Source: Chryseosolibacter sp964563295 | Lineage (GTDB): Bacteria > Bacteroidota > Bacteroidia > Cytophagales > Cyclobacteriaceae | Length of the DNA: 15,375 nt | Direction of reading: 5' to 3' | Assembly: GCA_964563295.1 (NCBI GenBank) | Contig: CAZLWX010000092.1 | Coordinates: forward strand, 1-15,375 | In this document: positions 7,116-14,470 of the stretch, in pieces | How positions within the stretch are numbered: the stretch's first letter is position 1 | Layout: each line of letters opens with the position of its first letter | Program-made: the position numbers and the translations under genes | Notes under the pieces: generated by a model | Told to the model about the DNA's origin: nothing | Database searches by the model: none | Seen by the model: the letters and a program-made list of their open reading frames with translations, nothing else

Positions 7116-7250
7116 AAGGGTGAGGAGGATCATTGAAGGCCTGAGGGTGGATTAGGCAGCTGACCGCGAGGCCATGCGCCCATCCATTTACGCGGCGGCG
7201 GGTGTAGAAAAATAGAATTTGAGCATCAGCGCTATTGTCGCCTCACGGAA

Positions 7251-7922
7251 TTAATCGACAGAAATGATCTTGTGCTTGATCGCGTATTTGACGAGTTCGG
7301 GAGTATTCTTCAATCCGAGTTTTTCGAGTATGTGCGTCTTGTGCGTCTCGACCGTCTTGATGCTGATGAACAGATTTTCCGCGACCTCCTTGTTCGATTT
7401 CCCCAATGCAACCTGCGCCAGTATTTCGTATTCCCGCTTGGTGAGCTCGTTTGGAAGCTTTTTAATGGTGTCCTTCGACTTTTGACTGGAGTAGAAATCC
7501 TCGAACACCAGTTTCATGATGGCGTCATTGAAGAATCGTTCGCCGCCATGAACGGTGCGTATCGCCTGAACGAGTGTTTCTTTATCGACATCTTTCGGTA
7601 GATAACCGTCGACACCGGACTTAATGCCGGCCGAAACATATTCCTTACTGATCTCCTGGGTGACGAGGATGACCTTGATCCGCGGATCCATTCCCTTAAT
7701 CCATCGTGTGGCTTCGATGCCTGTCATTCCCTGCATCATGATATCCATCAGAACGACGTCCGGATTTTTCTCGCGGCATTCGTTGATGGAATCTTCTCCC
7801 GATGCAACAGACCCGACGATTTCAATGTCGTCGAAGCCTTGCAGCATAGCCTGAACACCCTCCCGGATAAGCCTGTGATCATCCGTGAGCAGAACTTTGA
7901 TCTTTGCAGTCTTTTCACTCAT
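7251..7922 (-). CDS. NarL/LuxR-family DNA-binding response regulator
   Basis: A 223-aa response regulator. The receiver domain (about 7-125) has the acidic pair in TDDH (14-15), the phospho-acceptor D60 in LMDIM, T88 and K110. A LuxR-type helix-turn-helix follows (about 158-215: LTKREYEILAQVALGKSNKEVA, then the recognition helix around ISIKTVETHKTHILEKL). It should bind DNA as a dimer once phosphorylated. Its ATG overlaps the stop of the upstream kinase gene by 4 bp (ATGA), so the pair is translationally coupled and the kinase is its likely partner. Target genes cannot be read from the sequence; the next genes on the same strand, the ric operon, start about 215 bp downstream and have their own promoter. 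Confidence 0.93.
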   Translation of the reverse strand: MSEKTAKIKVLLTDDHRLIREGVQAMLQGFDDIEIVGSVASGEDSINECREKNPDVVLMDIMMQGMTGIEATRWIKGMDPRIKVILVTQEISKEYVSAGIKSGVDGYLPKDVDKETLVQAIRTVHGGERFFNDAIMKLVFEDFYSSQKSKDTIKKLPNELTKREYEILAQVALGKSNKEVAENLFISIKTVETHKTHILEKLGLKNTPELVKYAIKHKIISVD

Positions 7923-9427
7923 GGAGTTTCACTTAGGTGCGCCGGGATAGTGACGGAGAAGGTCGATCCATTGCCCGGCTCGCTGGTCACATCGACATCC
8001 CCCTGAAGCATGCCTACGGATTTTTTGACGATTGACAAGCCCAACCCGGTGCCGGGTATGTTGTGGACGGCCTTGCCGCGAAGGAACGGCTCAAAGATCT
8101 TTTCCAGCTCCTCAGCCGGGATGCCGATGCCCCTGTCCCTAATTTGAAACCGGACCTTGTCAGCCAACCCGGTGATGGTCAGATCAACATGTGATGCATT
8201 GGGTGAAAACTTGATAGCGTTGGTCAACAGGTTGATTACGACGTTGCGAAACAATTTTTCGTCTGTCGATATTTCATCGGGCGCATCGATCATCTTCAGT
8301 CGTATGGAATGGGTTTTCTTCGTACTGATGATGACTTCTTCCATGATCTTGTCGACAAAGGGGCCCAGTTGCAGGGCGGTGACGAACAGTTTGATCTTTC
8401 CGGGCTCGCTCTTGCCGTAGGTCAACACATCATCCAGCAGGTGGGTCATGTGCGTGCGGTGCTTTTCGATGTAGTCGAGTTTTGCGTGGAGTTCGTCTTT
8501 GGTCAGCTCATGGTGCCGCGACCGGATCAGGCCGGTGGTATGCTCTATGGCCGACAGTGGTGTCCTGAATTCGTGCGAGGCCATCGCGACAAACCTGCTC
8601 TTGATCTCCAGGGCCTCTTTTTCCTTCTGGATAGCGTTGCGCAATGCCAGCGTTCGCTCCTCGACGGTCTTTTCAAGAGACGTCCGGTAGCGCGTGAGTT
8701 CCGTGATATCCTGACCGGCGAATGTGACACCTGTTACCCGCCTGTCTGCACTCAGCCGGGGTGTTGCTGTCAGCATGATGATGACGTCTCGCCCGTCCCT
8801 GGTTCTGAACGGGATCTCTACGTTCTCGGCGACCTCGTTTTGGAGCGCCTTTTTAAAGTGCGCATCGAATTTGGAGTAGTGTTCAGGGGCAATCAGGAAG
8901 TCAATCTTGCGCGTGAATACTTCGCTCTTTTCGTACCCGAACACTTCCGTACAGAGGTTATTCCACTGGGTAATGTATCCGCGGCTGTCGGTGGATGTAA
9001 TGATCACATTTACATGGTCGATCAGGTTGGTCACCTCGGAAACCACCGCCGTCATCTTCTGTTCAAATATTTTTTGAGGCGTTACGTCCTGGGCGATGAT
9101 GAGGATGTAGGAGATATTATCGTCGTCGTCGAGGACAGGAACGAAATTCATGTCGACAAAGAGCTTAGTCCCCGTCATCGTTCGGTATTCCACAAACGTG
9201 CGGTAAGGCTCTTTCTGATTGTCAACCTGCTCGAGAATCTCTTTTACGATCTTCTTGCGTTCGGGGATCGCCACTTGAACGAGATCCAGCCCGGGTCGAA
9301 GGCTTGAATTGCTGATGTTCGAATAGATTCGATCAGCCTCCCGGTTATGCATAAGGATCTTCCGATCGGCGCCAATGATGATGATCGATTCGTCAATGTT
9401 GTCGAAAATGGTTTCCAGCATACCCAT
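7919..9427 (-). CDS. Soluble PAS-PAS sensor histidine kinase
   Basis: With the ATG at 9427 the kinase is 502 aa and has no membrane segment, so it should sense a cytoplasmic signal. Domains in order: PAS 1 (about 1-118), PAS 2 with its PAC strand (about 130-245, ending GQDIT), a coiled-coil linker (250-280), a HisKA dimerisation domain with the phospho-accepting H285 (ASHEFRTPL), and a HATPase_c domain with the N-box (N403 in LLTNAIKFS), G1 (DRGIG, 431-435) and G2 (GTGLGL, 459-464). A TTG at 9508 would extend it by 27 residues, including a Cys/His cluster; ATG 9427 is preferred because PAS 1 begins there. It is coupled to the NarL-type regulator by a 4-bp overlap. No cofactor ligand in the PAS domains can be identified by eye. 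Confidence 0.9.
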   Translation of the reverse strand: MGMLETIFDNIDESIIIIGADRKILMHNREADRIYSNISNSSLRPGLDLVQVAIPERKKIVKEILEQVDNQKEPYRTFVEYRTMTGTKLFVDMNFVPVLDDDDNISYILIIAQDVTPQKIFEQKMTAVVSEVTNLIDHVNVIITSTDSRGYITQWNNLCTEVFGYEKSEVFTRKIDFLIAPEHYSKFDAHFKKALQNEVAENVEIPFRTRDGRDVIIMLTATPRLSADRRVTGVTFAGQDITELTRYRTSLEKTVEERTLALRNAIQKEKEALEIKSRFVAMASHEFRTPLSAIEHTTGLIRSRHHELTKDELHAKLDYIEKHRTHMTHLLDDVLTYGKSEPGKIKLFVTALQLGPFVDKIMEEVIISTKKTHSIRLKMIDAPDEISTDEKLFRNVVINLLTNAIKFSPNASHVDLTITGLADKVRFQIRDRGIGIPAEELEKIFEPFLRGKAVHNIPGTGLGLSIVKKSVGMLQGDVDVTSEPGNGSTFSVTIPAHLSETP

Positions 9428-9813
9428 TGTCGTGCTAACGGCAATTTGCCCGGTTCCGTTACAGTGGCAATCGTCATAACCTGCGAAACCAGGATCACAA
9501 TAATACAATCTGTCTCTCTAATATCGCAATAGCCGACGATGCCCACAGGGCCATCGCAAGCAGTCGAAAGACCAGATAATTCCGGCGGATGGGTTGCCTG
9601 AAGATAGTAAGAAAGCTCTAAAACGTCATCTTTCCCTGAAAGATATGAGAAAACATTGAATACCTCGTCTTCTGAAACGATTCAAAGGAAGCCTTGGAAA
9701 ACGAGTCGCCGGGTTTGGAAACAAATATTTTTGGGAAAAAGTTCCCATATCCATACCGTTGTATAAAAAAAAAGGGCGCCAAACACGCCCTTTATCCCAG
9801 AACCGATGCCCTA
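9428..9813. other. Intergenic region between the kinase and the PD40 gene
   Basis: About 386 bases without a convincing gene. It holds the terminator of the PD40 gene (9765-9793), a compact inverted repeat TGGGAA-AAAG-TTCCCA (9732-9747) flanked by A/T-rich sequence, and otherwise A-rich DNA. It must also contain the promoter of the kinase-regulator pair, but no TAnnTTTG match is visible on the - strand. Short open frames here look fortuitous. Confidence 0.6.
9765..9793 (-). terminator. Intrinsic terminator after the PD40 protein gene
   Basis: On the - strand AAAGGGCG (9793-9786) pairs perfectly with CGCCCTTT (9778-9771) around a 7-base loop, and a run of T follows directly (nine T from 9773 to 9765, partly within the stem). 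It lies 20 bp after the stop of the PD40 gene. This is a textbook rho-independent terminator. Confidence 0.85.
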
Positions 9814-10854
9814 CTACAGCGACGAGAGGGCTGAATCCTTCGACAAATCAATCGGTGACTCCGGGTCAAGAGAAAACAGTTCGTCAGTCGCGATGCGATA
9901 GATGTCGACATTGTGAACACTGACCTGCTTCGAAAACAGCGCGAACTTTCCGCAATGCGTCAGGCTGAAGAACTCCTCATCCATCGGGCCGTTTACAGCG
10001 GGTCCAAGATTTTCAGGGACACTCCAATTCGTCCAGGAGTCGTCCAAACGGCGGGTAACATAGATGTCGAACCCACCATGGCCATTGTGTCCTTTCGAAG
10101 CAAAATAGAGCGTCTTGTTATCGGCAGCCAGAAAGGGAGATGACTCTTCGAATTCCGTGTTGATCACGCCACCCATATTGATCGGCTCAGTCGCCTCATT
10201 GCCATTCCAGAAGCTTACATAAAGGTCACGATCGCCATAAGTCTCTACACGTTGGATAGCGCGGATGATGACACCACTCTTCAGGGAAACGTGACTTTGC
10301 GAGTGCTCCGATATGTTATAATCATTGACTATGTCGATATTAACGGGGGTCGACCACTGACCATTTCTTCTTACACTGTATGACAGGCCAGCTCTCATTT
10401 TGCCATTCTTGTGATAGCGGTTGCCCAGGATCAGCGTGTCACCGGTTACGCTGACGTTATTGATATAATTGGGGCCCTCGTTGTTGAGCTCTCCACCCAT
10501 CCGGATCGGCTGTGTCCAGGTCATATCAGCCTTGTTGTATTCAGAGTACCAGATGTCCTCGTTATCGTGAACGCCGCGGGTGTTTTCGGGATGCGACATC
10601 CTGCTGAAGTACACACGGTCGCCATTCGGTGCCACAGCGGGCTTCAGTTCCTGATAAGGACTGTTAATAAAGTCGTTAATGGGAACCGCTTTAGCATTGA
10701 GATTAACATTCTCGGCGTAACGGACTTCCTTCAGGGTGTTGGAGGCAAAGGTCTGCGCCGAAGCGGTTGCCGAATACAAGGCCGAAGCCAGGAAGACGAG
10801 GATTACCATAAGTGCGTTCAGGACTCGATGGTTGATTCTGCTCTTGATTGTCAT
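9814..10854 (-). CDS. Exported PD40 (WD40-like) beta-propeller protein
   Basis: A 346-aa protein with a signal peptide (basic N terminus, hydrophobic 13-28, cleavage near ATASA-QT at about 34), so it should reach the periplasm or cell surface. The mature part shows repeated PD40/TolB-like blades: LKPAVAPNGDRVYFSR, then NEDIWYSE, SSPFLAADNKTLYFASKGHNG, GGFDIYVTRR, and EEFFSLTHCGKFALFSK with VDIYRI. In Bacteroidota such repeats are often fused to an OmpA domain; none is present here. No catalytic motif is visible and the binding partner is unknown. It is a single-gene unit: terminator downstream, long intergenic region upstream. An antisense open frame in the same interval is a shadow. Confidence 0.85.
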   Translation of the reverse strand: MTIKSRINHRVLNALMVILVFLASALYSATASAQTFASNTLKEVRYAENVNLNAKAVPINDFINSPYQELKPAVAPNGDRVYFSRMSHPENTRGVHDNEDIWYSEYNKADMTWTQPIRMGGELNNEGPNYINNVSVTGDTLILGNRYHKNGKMRAGLSYSVRRNGQWSTPVNIDIVNDYNISEHSQSHVSLKSGVIIRAIQRVETYGDRDLYVSFWNGNEATEPINMGGVINTEFEESSPFLAADNKTLYFASKGHNGHGGFDIYVTRRLDDSWTNWSVPENLGPAVNGPMDEEFFSLTHCGKFALFSKQVSVHNVDIYRIATDELFSLDPESPIDLSKDSALSSL

Positions 10855-11296
10855 AGTCGTAAGTGTTTGGTTCGCTGTTTTTGTTTTGTTTGATGATTCA
10901 AAGGTCGGCCAGCAATAGGCATCAGGGCATCGGGGGAATTATTGAATCGGAAAAAATCAGGGAGTAAGGGCCGAAATTCACGCGGAATGAGCCTTTTCGG
11001 CACAGGACAGTGAAATATTTCCTGAGCCGGGCATCTGCATATATCAGGGTGCTGAAGTGCAGCCTCAGGGTAAACCCCGAGACTTTGGCAGCTTCCAGGC
11101 GAGTAGATGGTCGCAACCCCGGCCCCCCAGGCACGCCTGAACCGTCCTGGTTGGCACGGGTTTTTACCAGCGAGCGGCCTTCGGCAGGTAGTCTTAACGC
11201 TTCTCCCGGCCATCAACTTTTTAAGAAAGATCGCGGATTAACGCCCTGTTGGCATGTATCTTACCAAAAAGTCACTCAACCGAGGCGTTTGATCAA
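10855..11296. other. Intergenic region between divergent PD40 and response regulator genes
   Basis: About 440 bases between two divergent genes, so it should hold both promoters. On the - strand GACCTTTG (10906-10899) matches TAnnTTTG at 5 of 6 positions and lies about 45 bases before the PD40 ATG, a weak candidate. On the + strand TATCTTAC (about 11256-11263) matches only 4 of 6. An imperfect 18-bp palindrome (11064-11081) sits in the middle, and TTTGATCAAA (11288-11297) overlaps the start codon of the next gene. Short open frames on both strands have no recognisable protein features. Confidence 0.5.
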
Positions 11297-11719
11297 ATGA
11301 GCAGCATCCAGGAAAAAACCATCGTATTGGCTGACGACGATTCGGATGACCGGGATCTGTTCCGGGAGGCGATGGGGCTGGTCAGTGACTCGGTCCAGTT
11401 GGCTATGGTGAAAGATGGGGAGGAGCTGATGGAACTGCTGACCAATTGCCCCCGGGACCCCGACATGATCTTTCTCGATCTGAACATGCCGCGCAAGAAT
11501 GGCAAAGAGTGCCTGCAAGCCATCTCCAACAATGACAAATGGCGAGGCATTCCGGTCGTTATCTATACTACTTCAATCAATCCCCGGGATGTTGAAGAAT
11601 GCAGGAAGAAAGGAGCACGCAATTTCATTCGGAAACCCAATTCGTTTGAGGAGCTGAAAACGCTCCTTCGGAATTTCTTGAACGACGACCTCTCGGGAGG
11701 CGACGGCGTAGACAGCTAA
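11297..11719 (+). CDS. Single-domain CheY/Rcp1-like response regulator
   Basis: A 140-aa receiver domain without an output domain. Acidic residues are in LADDDSDD (13-15), the phospho-acceptor is D61 (FLDLNMP), the switch Thr is in VVIYTTS (91-92) and the conserved Lys is K113 (IRKP). The sequence type, with DLNMPRKNGKE and PVVIYTTS, is that of Rcp1-like regulators that act as phosphorelay partners of PAS or phytochrome kinases. The ATG at 11297 begins just before the first beta strand; an upstream in-frame ATG at 11249 adds 16 unrelated residues. It is 8 bp upstream of the large PAS kinase and surely co-transcribed with it, so it is that kinase's likely phosphoryl acceptor. Confidence 0.92.
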   Translation: MSSIQEKTIVLADDDSDDRDLFREAMGLVSDSVQLAMVKDGEELMELLTNCPRDPDMIFLDLNMPRKNGKECLQAISNNDKWRGIPVVIYTTSINPRDVEECRKKGARNFIRKPNSFEELKTLLRNFLNDDLSGGDGVDS

Positions 11720-11727
11720 CTGCAATA

Positions 11728-13725
11728 ATGAGCGCACCATCAACCGCACCGGTAAGGAACCTCATCAGGCTTGAGTTAACATACCTCCCTGCGTATGCGC
11801 AATTTCTGATCGACAACAAACTGGACGACTTTGTAGAGGTCCTTCTCGATAAAGCACAGGCGCTCGGAATTCCCCTGTTGCGATTTTTTGACAGATTTCC
11901 GCCGGAGGAGATGCTTCGTATGACGAAAGAGTCTAACCGCCGAATGCTGGTTGCCCTTCGCGACAACAAAGCCCTGGCCTACATCGAGGCGACAAAGGCG
12001 GATTGGATCAACAACCAGTTGCCTGTTATCAGCCGCGAGCAGGTGAATCTGGAAGACCTATCCCTGGTAAGCTATATCCGTCGTCAAACCTTCCGTGAAT
12101 TTATCGCGGAGTATTCCTATTCAATCGAGACGATGCAAAGGGTGATGGGCGAGGTCGACAAGTTCACGGCCTGCGTCGATGCAAACTTGTTCGATGGATA
12201 CGTGACCATCCATCAGGAACAATTGCGCGCAGCTCACAGCGAGATGCAAGTGAAGGAAAAACAACTCCTGGAGGCACAAGCGATTAGCCAGCTCGGCAGT
12301 TTCGAATGGGATTTCAGCGGAAAGGGATCGTCGTACACCCCGGAGGTCTTCAAGATCTTCGAGTTCGACCAGACGTCTACCCTGGAGGCCTTCCTCGACG
12401 ATGTTCATCCTGATGACCGCATAAAGGTTCAGCATGCAATTCAAAGAGCCCTGGTGGATGGGGAGTATGAATGCGAATACCGGTATCAGCGAAACAACAA
12501 AAAGAAAGTCATTTGGTCCAAGGGCCGCGTAACCTTCGAAAATGGAAAAGCTGTCCGCATGGCTGGCACGATCATGGACGTTACGGAGAAACATTCGGTG
12601 ATCGCCAGGCTGCAGGAAAGCGAAGCCCTGAGCAACCAGGCGCAGGCACTCACGCACACTGGCACCTGGACCTGGCACGTGGAGACGAACGAGGTCACCT
12701 GGTCGGACGAAATGTACCGGATCTACGGGCTGGAGCCGCAGTCGGAAAAAATCACCTTTGAACGATTTATCAACTTCGTTCACCCCGTCGACCGCGACCG
12801 GCGCCTGGCCGACATCAACAAAGCGCTGGAAACGCGCGTGGTCGATGACTATATCATACGGATCGTAACCAACAAGGGCCTGGAAAAGGTGCTCCGCGGA
12901 AAGGGACAAGTGTCGGTCAAGGACAACCGCGTGGTAGGAATCATCGGCACCTGCCAGGATATCACTCACGAATATGCCATGGCCCGACAACTGGAGGAGA
13001 AGAATGAAGCGCTCGTCCGGAAGAACCGTGAACTCGAAGCCTTTAATTTTATTGCCAGTCATGACCTACAGGAGCCCTTGCGAAAAATACAAGTGTATGC
13101 AAGCCGGATCATGACCGAAGGCAAGTCAACACTGACTCCATCCGTGGGCAGCTATTTTGAAAAAATAAGTCACGCTTCCAACAGGATGCAAAAAATGATC
13201 GAGGACTTCCTGGTATTCTCACAGACGATGAATTCGGAGTCAGCAACGGAAGACATTGAGCTCACCGGGTTGGTGGGAGAATTGAAGATCGACCTGGCGC
13301 ACAAGCTGGCGAAGGCTAACGCCGATATGGATATACAGGATCTTCCGCTGGTAAAGGGTGTGCGCTCAAACATCAGACAGATGTTCAAGGAACTCATCAG
13401 TAATGCGATCAAGTTTCGGAAGAAACTGACACCGCTGGAAATTGCCATTTCTTCTGCTCCGGTGGTGCGGGAAGGGCGTCATTACGCATGCGTGATGGTC
13501 AGGGACAACGGCATCGGCTTCGAGTCTCGTTACGCCAACCGGATTTTTGATCTGTTTCAACGTCTGCACAGTAAGGACGAGTACTCCGGCAGCGGTATTG
13601 GACTGGCGCTCTGCAAAAAGATCGCGGAGGACCACCAGGGATGGATCGAAGTCCAGTCCGAGAAAGACATCGGCTCAGCATTTATGGTCTACTTGCCCTC
13701 GGCTGAAACCAAAGCGATCTCCTAA
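11728..13725 (+). CDS. Soluble sensor histidine kinase with helical N-terminal domain and two PAS domains
   Basis: A 665-aa kinase without membrane segments. Residues 1-165 are all-helical, with the stretch WINNQLPVISREQV (93-106) and a following YIRRQTFREFI segment; this resembles the RsbR/RsbRD-type, globin-like N-terminal sensor domains (inference from pattern). A short coiled coil (165-185) leads to two PAS_3-type domains (about 185-288 and 308-415, with WDFSGKG...VHPDDR and WTWHVETNEV...VHPVDR). The HisKA domain has H445 in FIASHDLQEPLRKI, the phytochrome-like form. HATPase_c shows ELISNAIKFR (N559), DNGIGF (593-598) and GSGIGLALCKK (621-631). The gene follows its probable partner regulator by 8 bp and ends 3 bp from a convergent regulator gene. 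The signal sensed is unknown. Confidence 0.9.
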   Translation: MSAPSTAPVRNLIRLELTYLPAYAQFLIDNKLDDFVEVLLDKAQALGIPLLRFFDRFPPEEMLRMTKESNRRMLVALRDNKALAYIEATKADWINNQLPVISREQVNLEDLSLVSYIRRQTFREFIAEYSYSIETMQRVMGEVDKFTACVDANLFDGYVTIHQEQLRAAHSEMQVKEKQLLEAQAISQLGSFEWDFSGKGSSYTPEVFKIFEFDQTSTLEAFLDDVHPDDRIKVQHAIQRALVDGEYECEYRYQRNNKKKVIWSKGRVTFENGKAVRMAGTIMDVTEKHSVIARLQESEALSNQAQALTHTGTWTWHVETNEVTWSDEMYRIYGLEPQSEKITFERFINFVHPVDRDRRLADINKALETRVVDDYIIRIVTNKGLEKVLRGKGQVSVKDNRVVGIIGTCQDITHEYAMARQLEEKNEALVRKNRELEAFNFIASHDLQEPLRKIQVYASRIMTEGKSTLTPSVGSYFEKISHASNRMQKMIEDFLVFSQTMNSESATEDIELTGLVGELKIDLAHKLAKANADMDIQDLPLVKGVRSNIRQMFKELISNAIKFRKKLTPLEIAISSAPVVREGRHYACVMVRDNGIGFESRYANRIFDLFQRLHSKDEYSGSGIGLALCKKIAEDHQGWIEVQSEKDIGSAFMVYLPSAETKAIS

Positions 13726-13728
13726 CCG

Positions 13729-14097
13729 CTAGTGATTACTTGTATATTTCCTCACCGACTGAAGCAGAGCCTTCATCTCGAAGGGTTTTTGAATGAATTC
13801 GGTTGCTCCTGCCTGCACCGCTTTATTTCTGATCGCGTACGTTGACACCAGAATGATAGGTATGCGTTGAGTATCTTTCTTTACGCGAAGGTATTTGCAG
13901 ATGGCAAGTCCATCGATCGTAGGCAGATCGCGGTCAAGGATAAACAGATCGGGCCATGAATTTCTTTCTTCGAGCACGGTGGTGGCCGCAGCCTTTGTTT
14001 CGACAACGTAGCCTGCCTTTGTCAAGGCCGTGCCGACGATGAACCGCGTGTCGGGATCGGGTTCAGCGATGAGTATTCTTTTCTTGGTCGCTTGCAT
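13729..14097 (-). CDS. Single-domain CheY-like response regulator
   Basis: A 122-aa receiver domain only. Conserved positions: acidic E12 and D14 in IAEPDPD, phospho-acceptor D55 (LFILDRDLP), S85/T86 (ILVSTY) and K104 (FIQKPF). The ATG at 14097 gives the normal CheY length; the frame stays open upstream to 14340, but that part has no receiver features and includes the repeat-rich intergenic DNA. It converges with the large kinase, with only 3 bp between the two stop codons and no terminator visible, so the transcripts should overlap. It may compete for or receive phosphate from that kinase, but the sequence family differs from the Rcp1-like regulator at 11297, and its partner is not certain. 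Confidence 0.88.
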   Translation of the reverse strand: MQATKKRILIAEPDPDTRFIVGTALTKAGYVVETKAAATTVLEERNSWPDLFILDRDLPTIDGLAICKYLRVKKDTQRIPIILVSTYAIRNKAVQAGATEFIQKPFEMKALLQSVRKYTSNH

Positions 14098-14190
14098 GAT
14101 AGAGGGTGTTGAAAAGCAGGCAAGGTAATATCGTGTGCGAAGAAATGATTCCCGAAAGGAAGAAAAAATATGCAGCCGCTTCTTTCGAAA

Positions 14191-14218
14191 GTTGCAGGTT
14201 GCGCGCTGCAGGTTGTTT
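14191..14218. repeat. Degenerate heptamer repeat, GTTGCAG type
   Basis: Four consecutive 7-base units: GTTGCAG, GTTGCGC, GCTGCAG, GTTGTTT. The first three differ by two or three substitutions. No coding signal explains them. Confidence 0.6.
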
Positions 14219-14255
14219 GAGGCTTTCAAAGCCGTGAAGGTTGCCGGCAGCCCGG

Positions 14256-14269
14256 GTCGCCAGTCGCCA
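14256..14269. repeat. Heptamer repeat, GTCGCCA type
   Basis: Two perfect tandem copies of GTCGCCA, followed by a broken third copy starting GTC. Two copies alone could be chance; the neighbouring heptamer clusters make it more notable. Confidence 0.45.
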
Positions 14270-14358
14270 GTCTTGCAGGGCCACCGGTACCCGAACACTC
14301 CAACAGCCAACACAATTGGTTTCCGCCCTTCCGTCCCCAAATGGAGCCACGGCGCTCA

Positions 14359-14385
14359 ATTACGAATCACGAATTATTACGAATT
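14359..14385. repeat. Degenerate heptamer repeat, ATTACGA type
   Basis: ATTACGA, ATCACGA, then ATT and a further ATTACGA followed by ATT: three heptamer copies with one substitution and a 3-base interruption. It lies about 85 bases before the next start codon. Confidence 0.6.
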
Positions 14386-14470
14386 GGAAATTTACAACAC
14401 CCAAAAAATTCTCCAACCGACTGTAACCAAATCATACTAACTTCATCCAATTATTGAAAAAAATGCAGAG

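Larger units (their letters stand above)
14098..14470. other. Repeat-bearing intergenic region
   Basis: 373 bases between divergent genes, without a supported gene. It contains three separate clusters of degenerate heptamer repeats (annotated separately) and an inverted repeat GGCTTT-C-AAAGCC (14221-14233). Promoters for both flanking genes must lie at its ends, but neither shows more than a 4-of-6 match to TAnnTTTG. The right end (14390-14470) is A/T-rich. Confidence 0.6.

Noticed and set aside
8309..9307. 332-codon open frame on the + strand
   Set aside because: It lies wholly antisense to the PAS-PAS kinase, whose domains are unmistakable; its translation has no recognisable motifs.
9465..9482. 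TCATAACC near the kinase start as an operator
   Set aside because: It is a single half-site; at 6-base spacing the other half does not match.
11288..11297. TTTGATCAAA as an FNR box
   Set aside because: It lacks the 4-base spacer between half-sites (TTGAT-N4-ATCAA) and overlaps the start codon, so it is probably chance.
12121..13062. 313-codon open frame on the - strand
   Set aside because: Antisense shadow of the large PAS kinase, without domain features.
14098..14340. Upstream extension of the CheY-like regulator
   Set aside because: The added residues come from repeat-bearing intergenic DNA and precede a complete receiver domain that starts at its own ATG.
14191..14385. CRISPR array
   Set aside because: The repeats are 7 bases long and degenerate, with no unique spacers of regular length and no cas genes.
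14421..14438. Third copy of the Crp/Fnr-like operator before the flavin reductase
   Set aside because: Only the right half (AAATCATA) matches; the left half does not, at either 5- or 6-base spacing.
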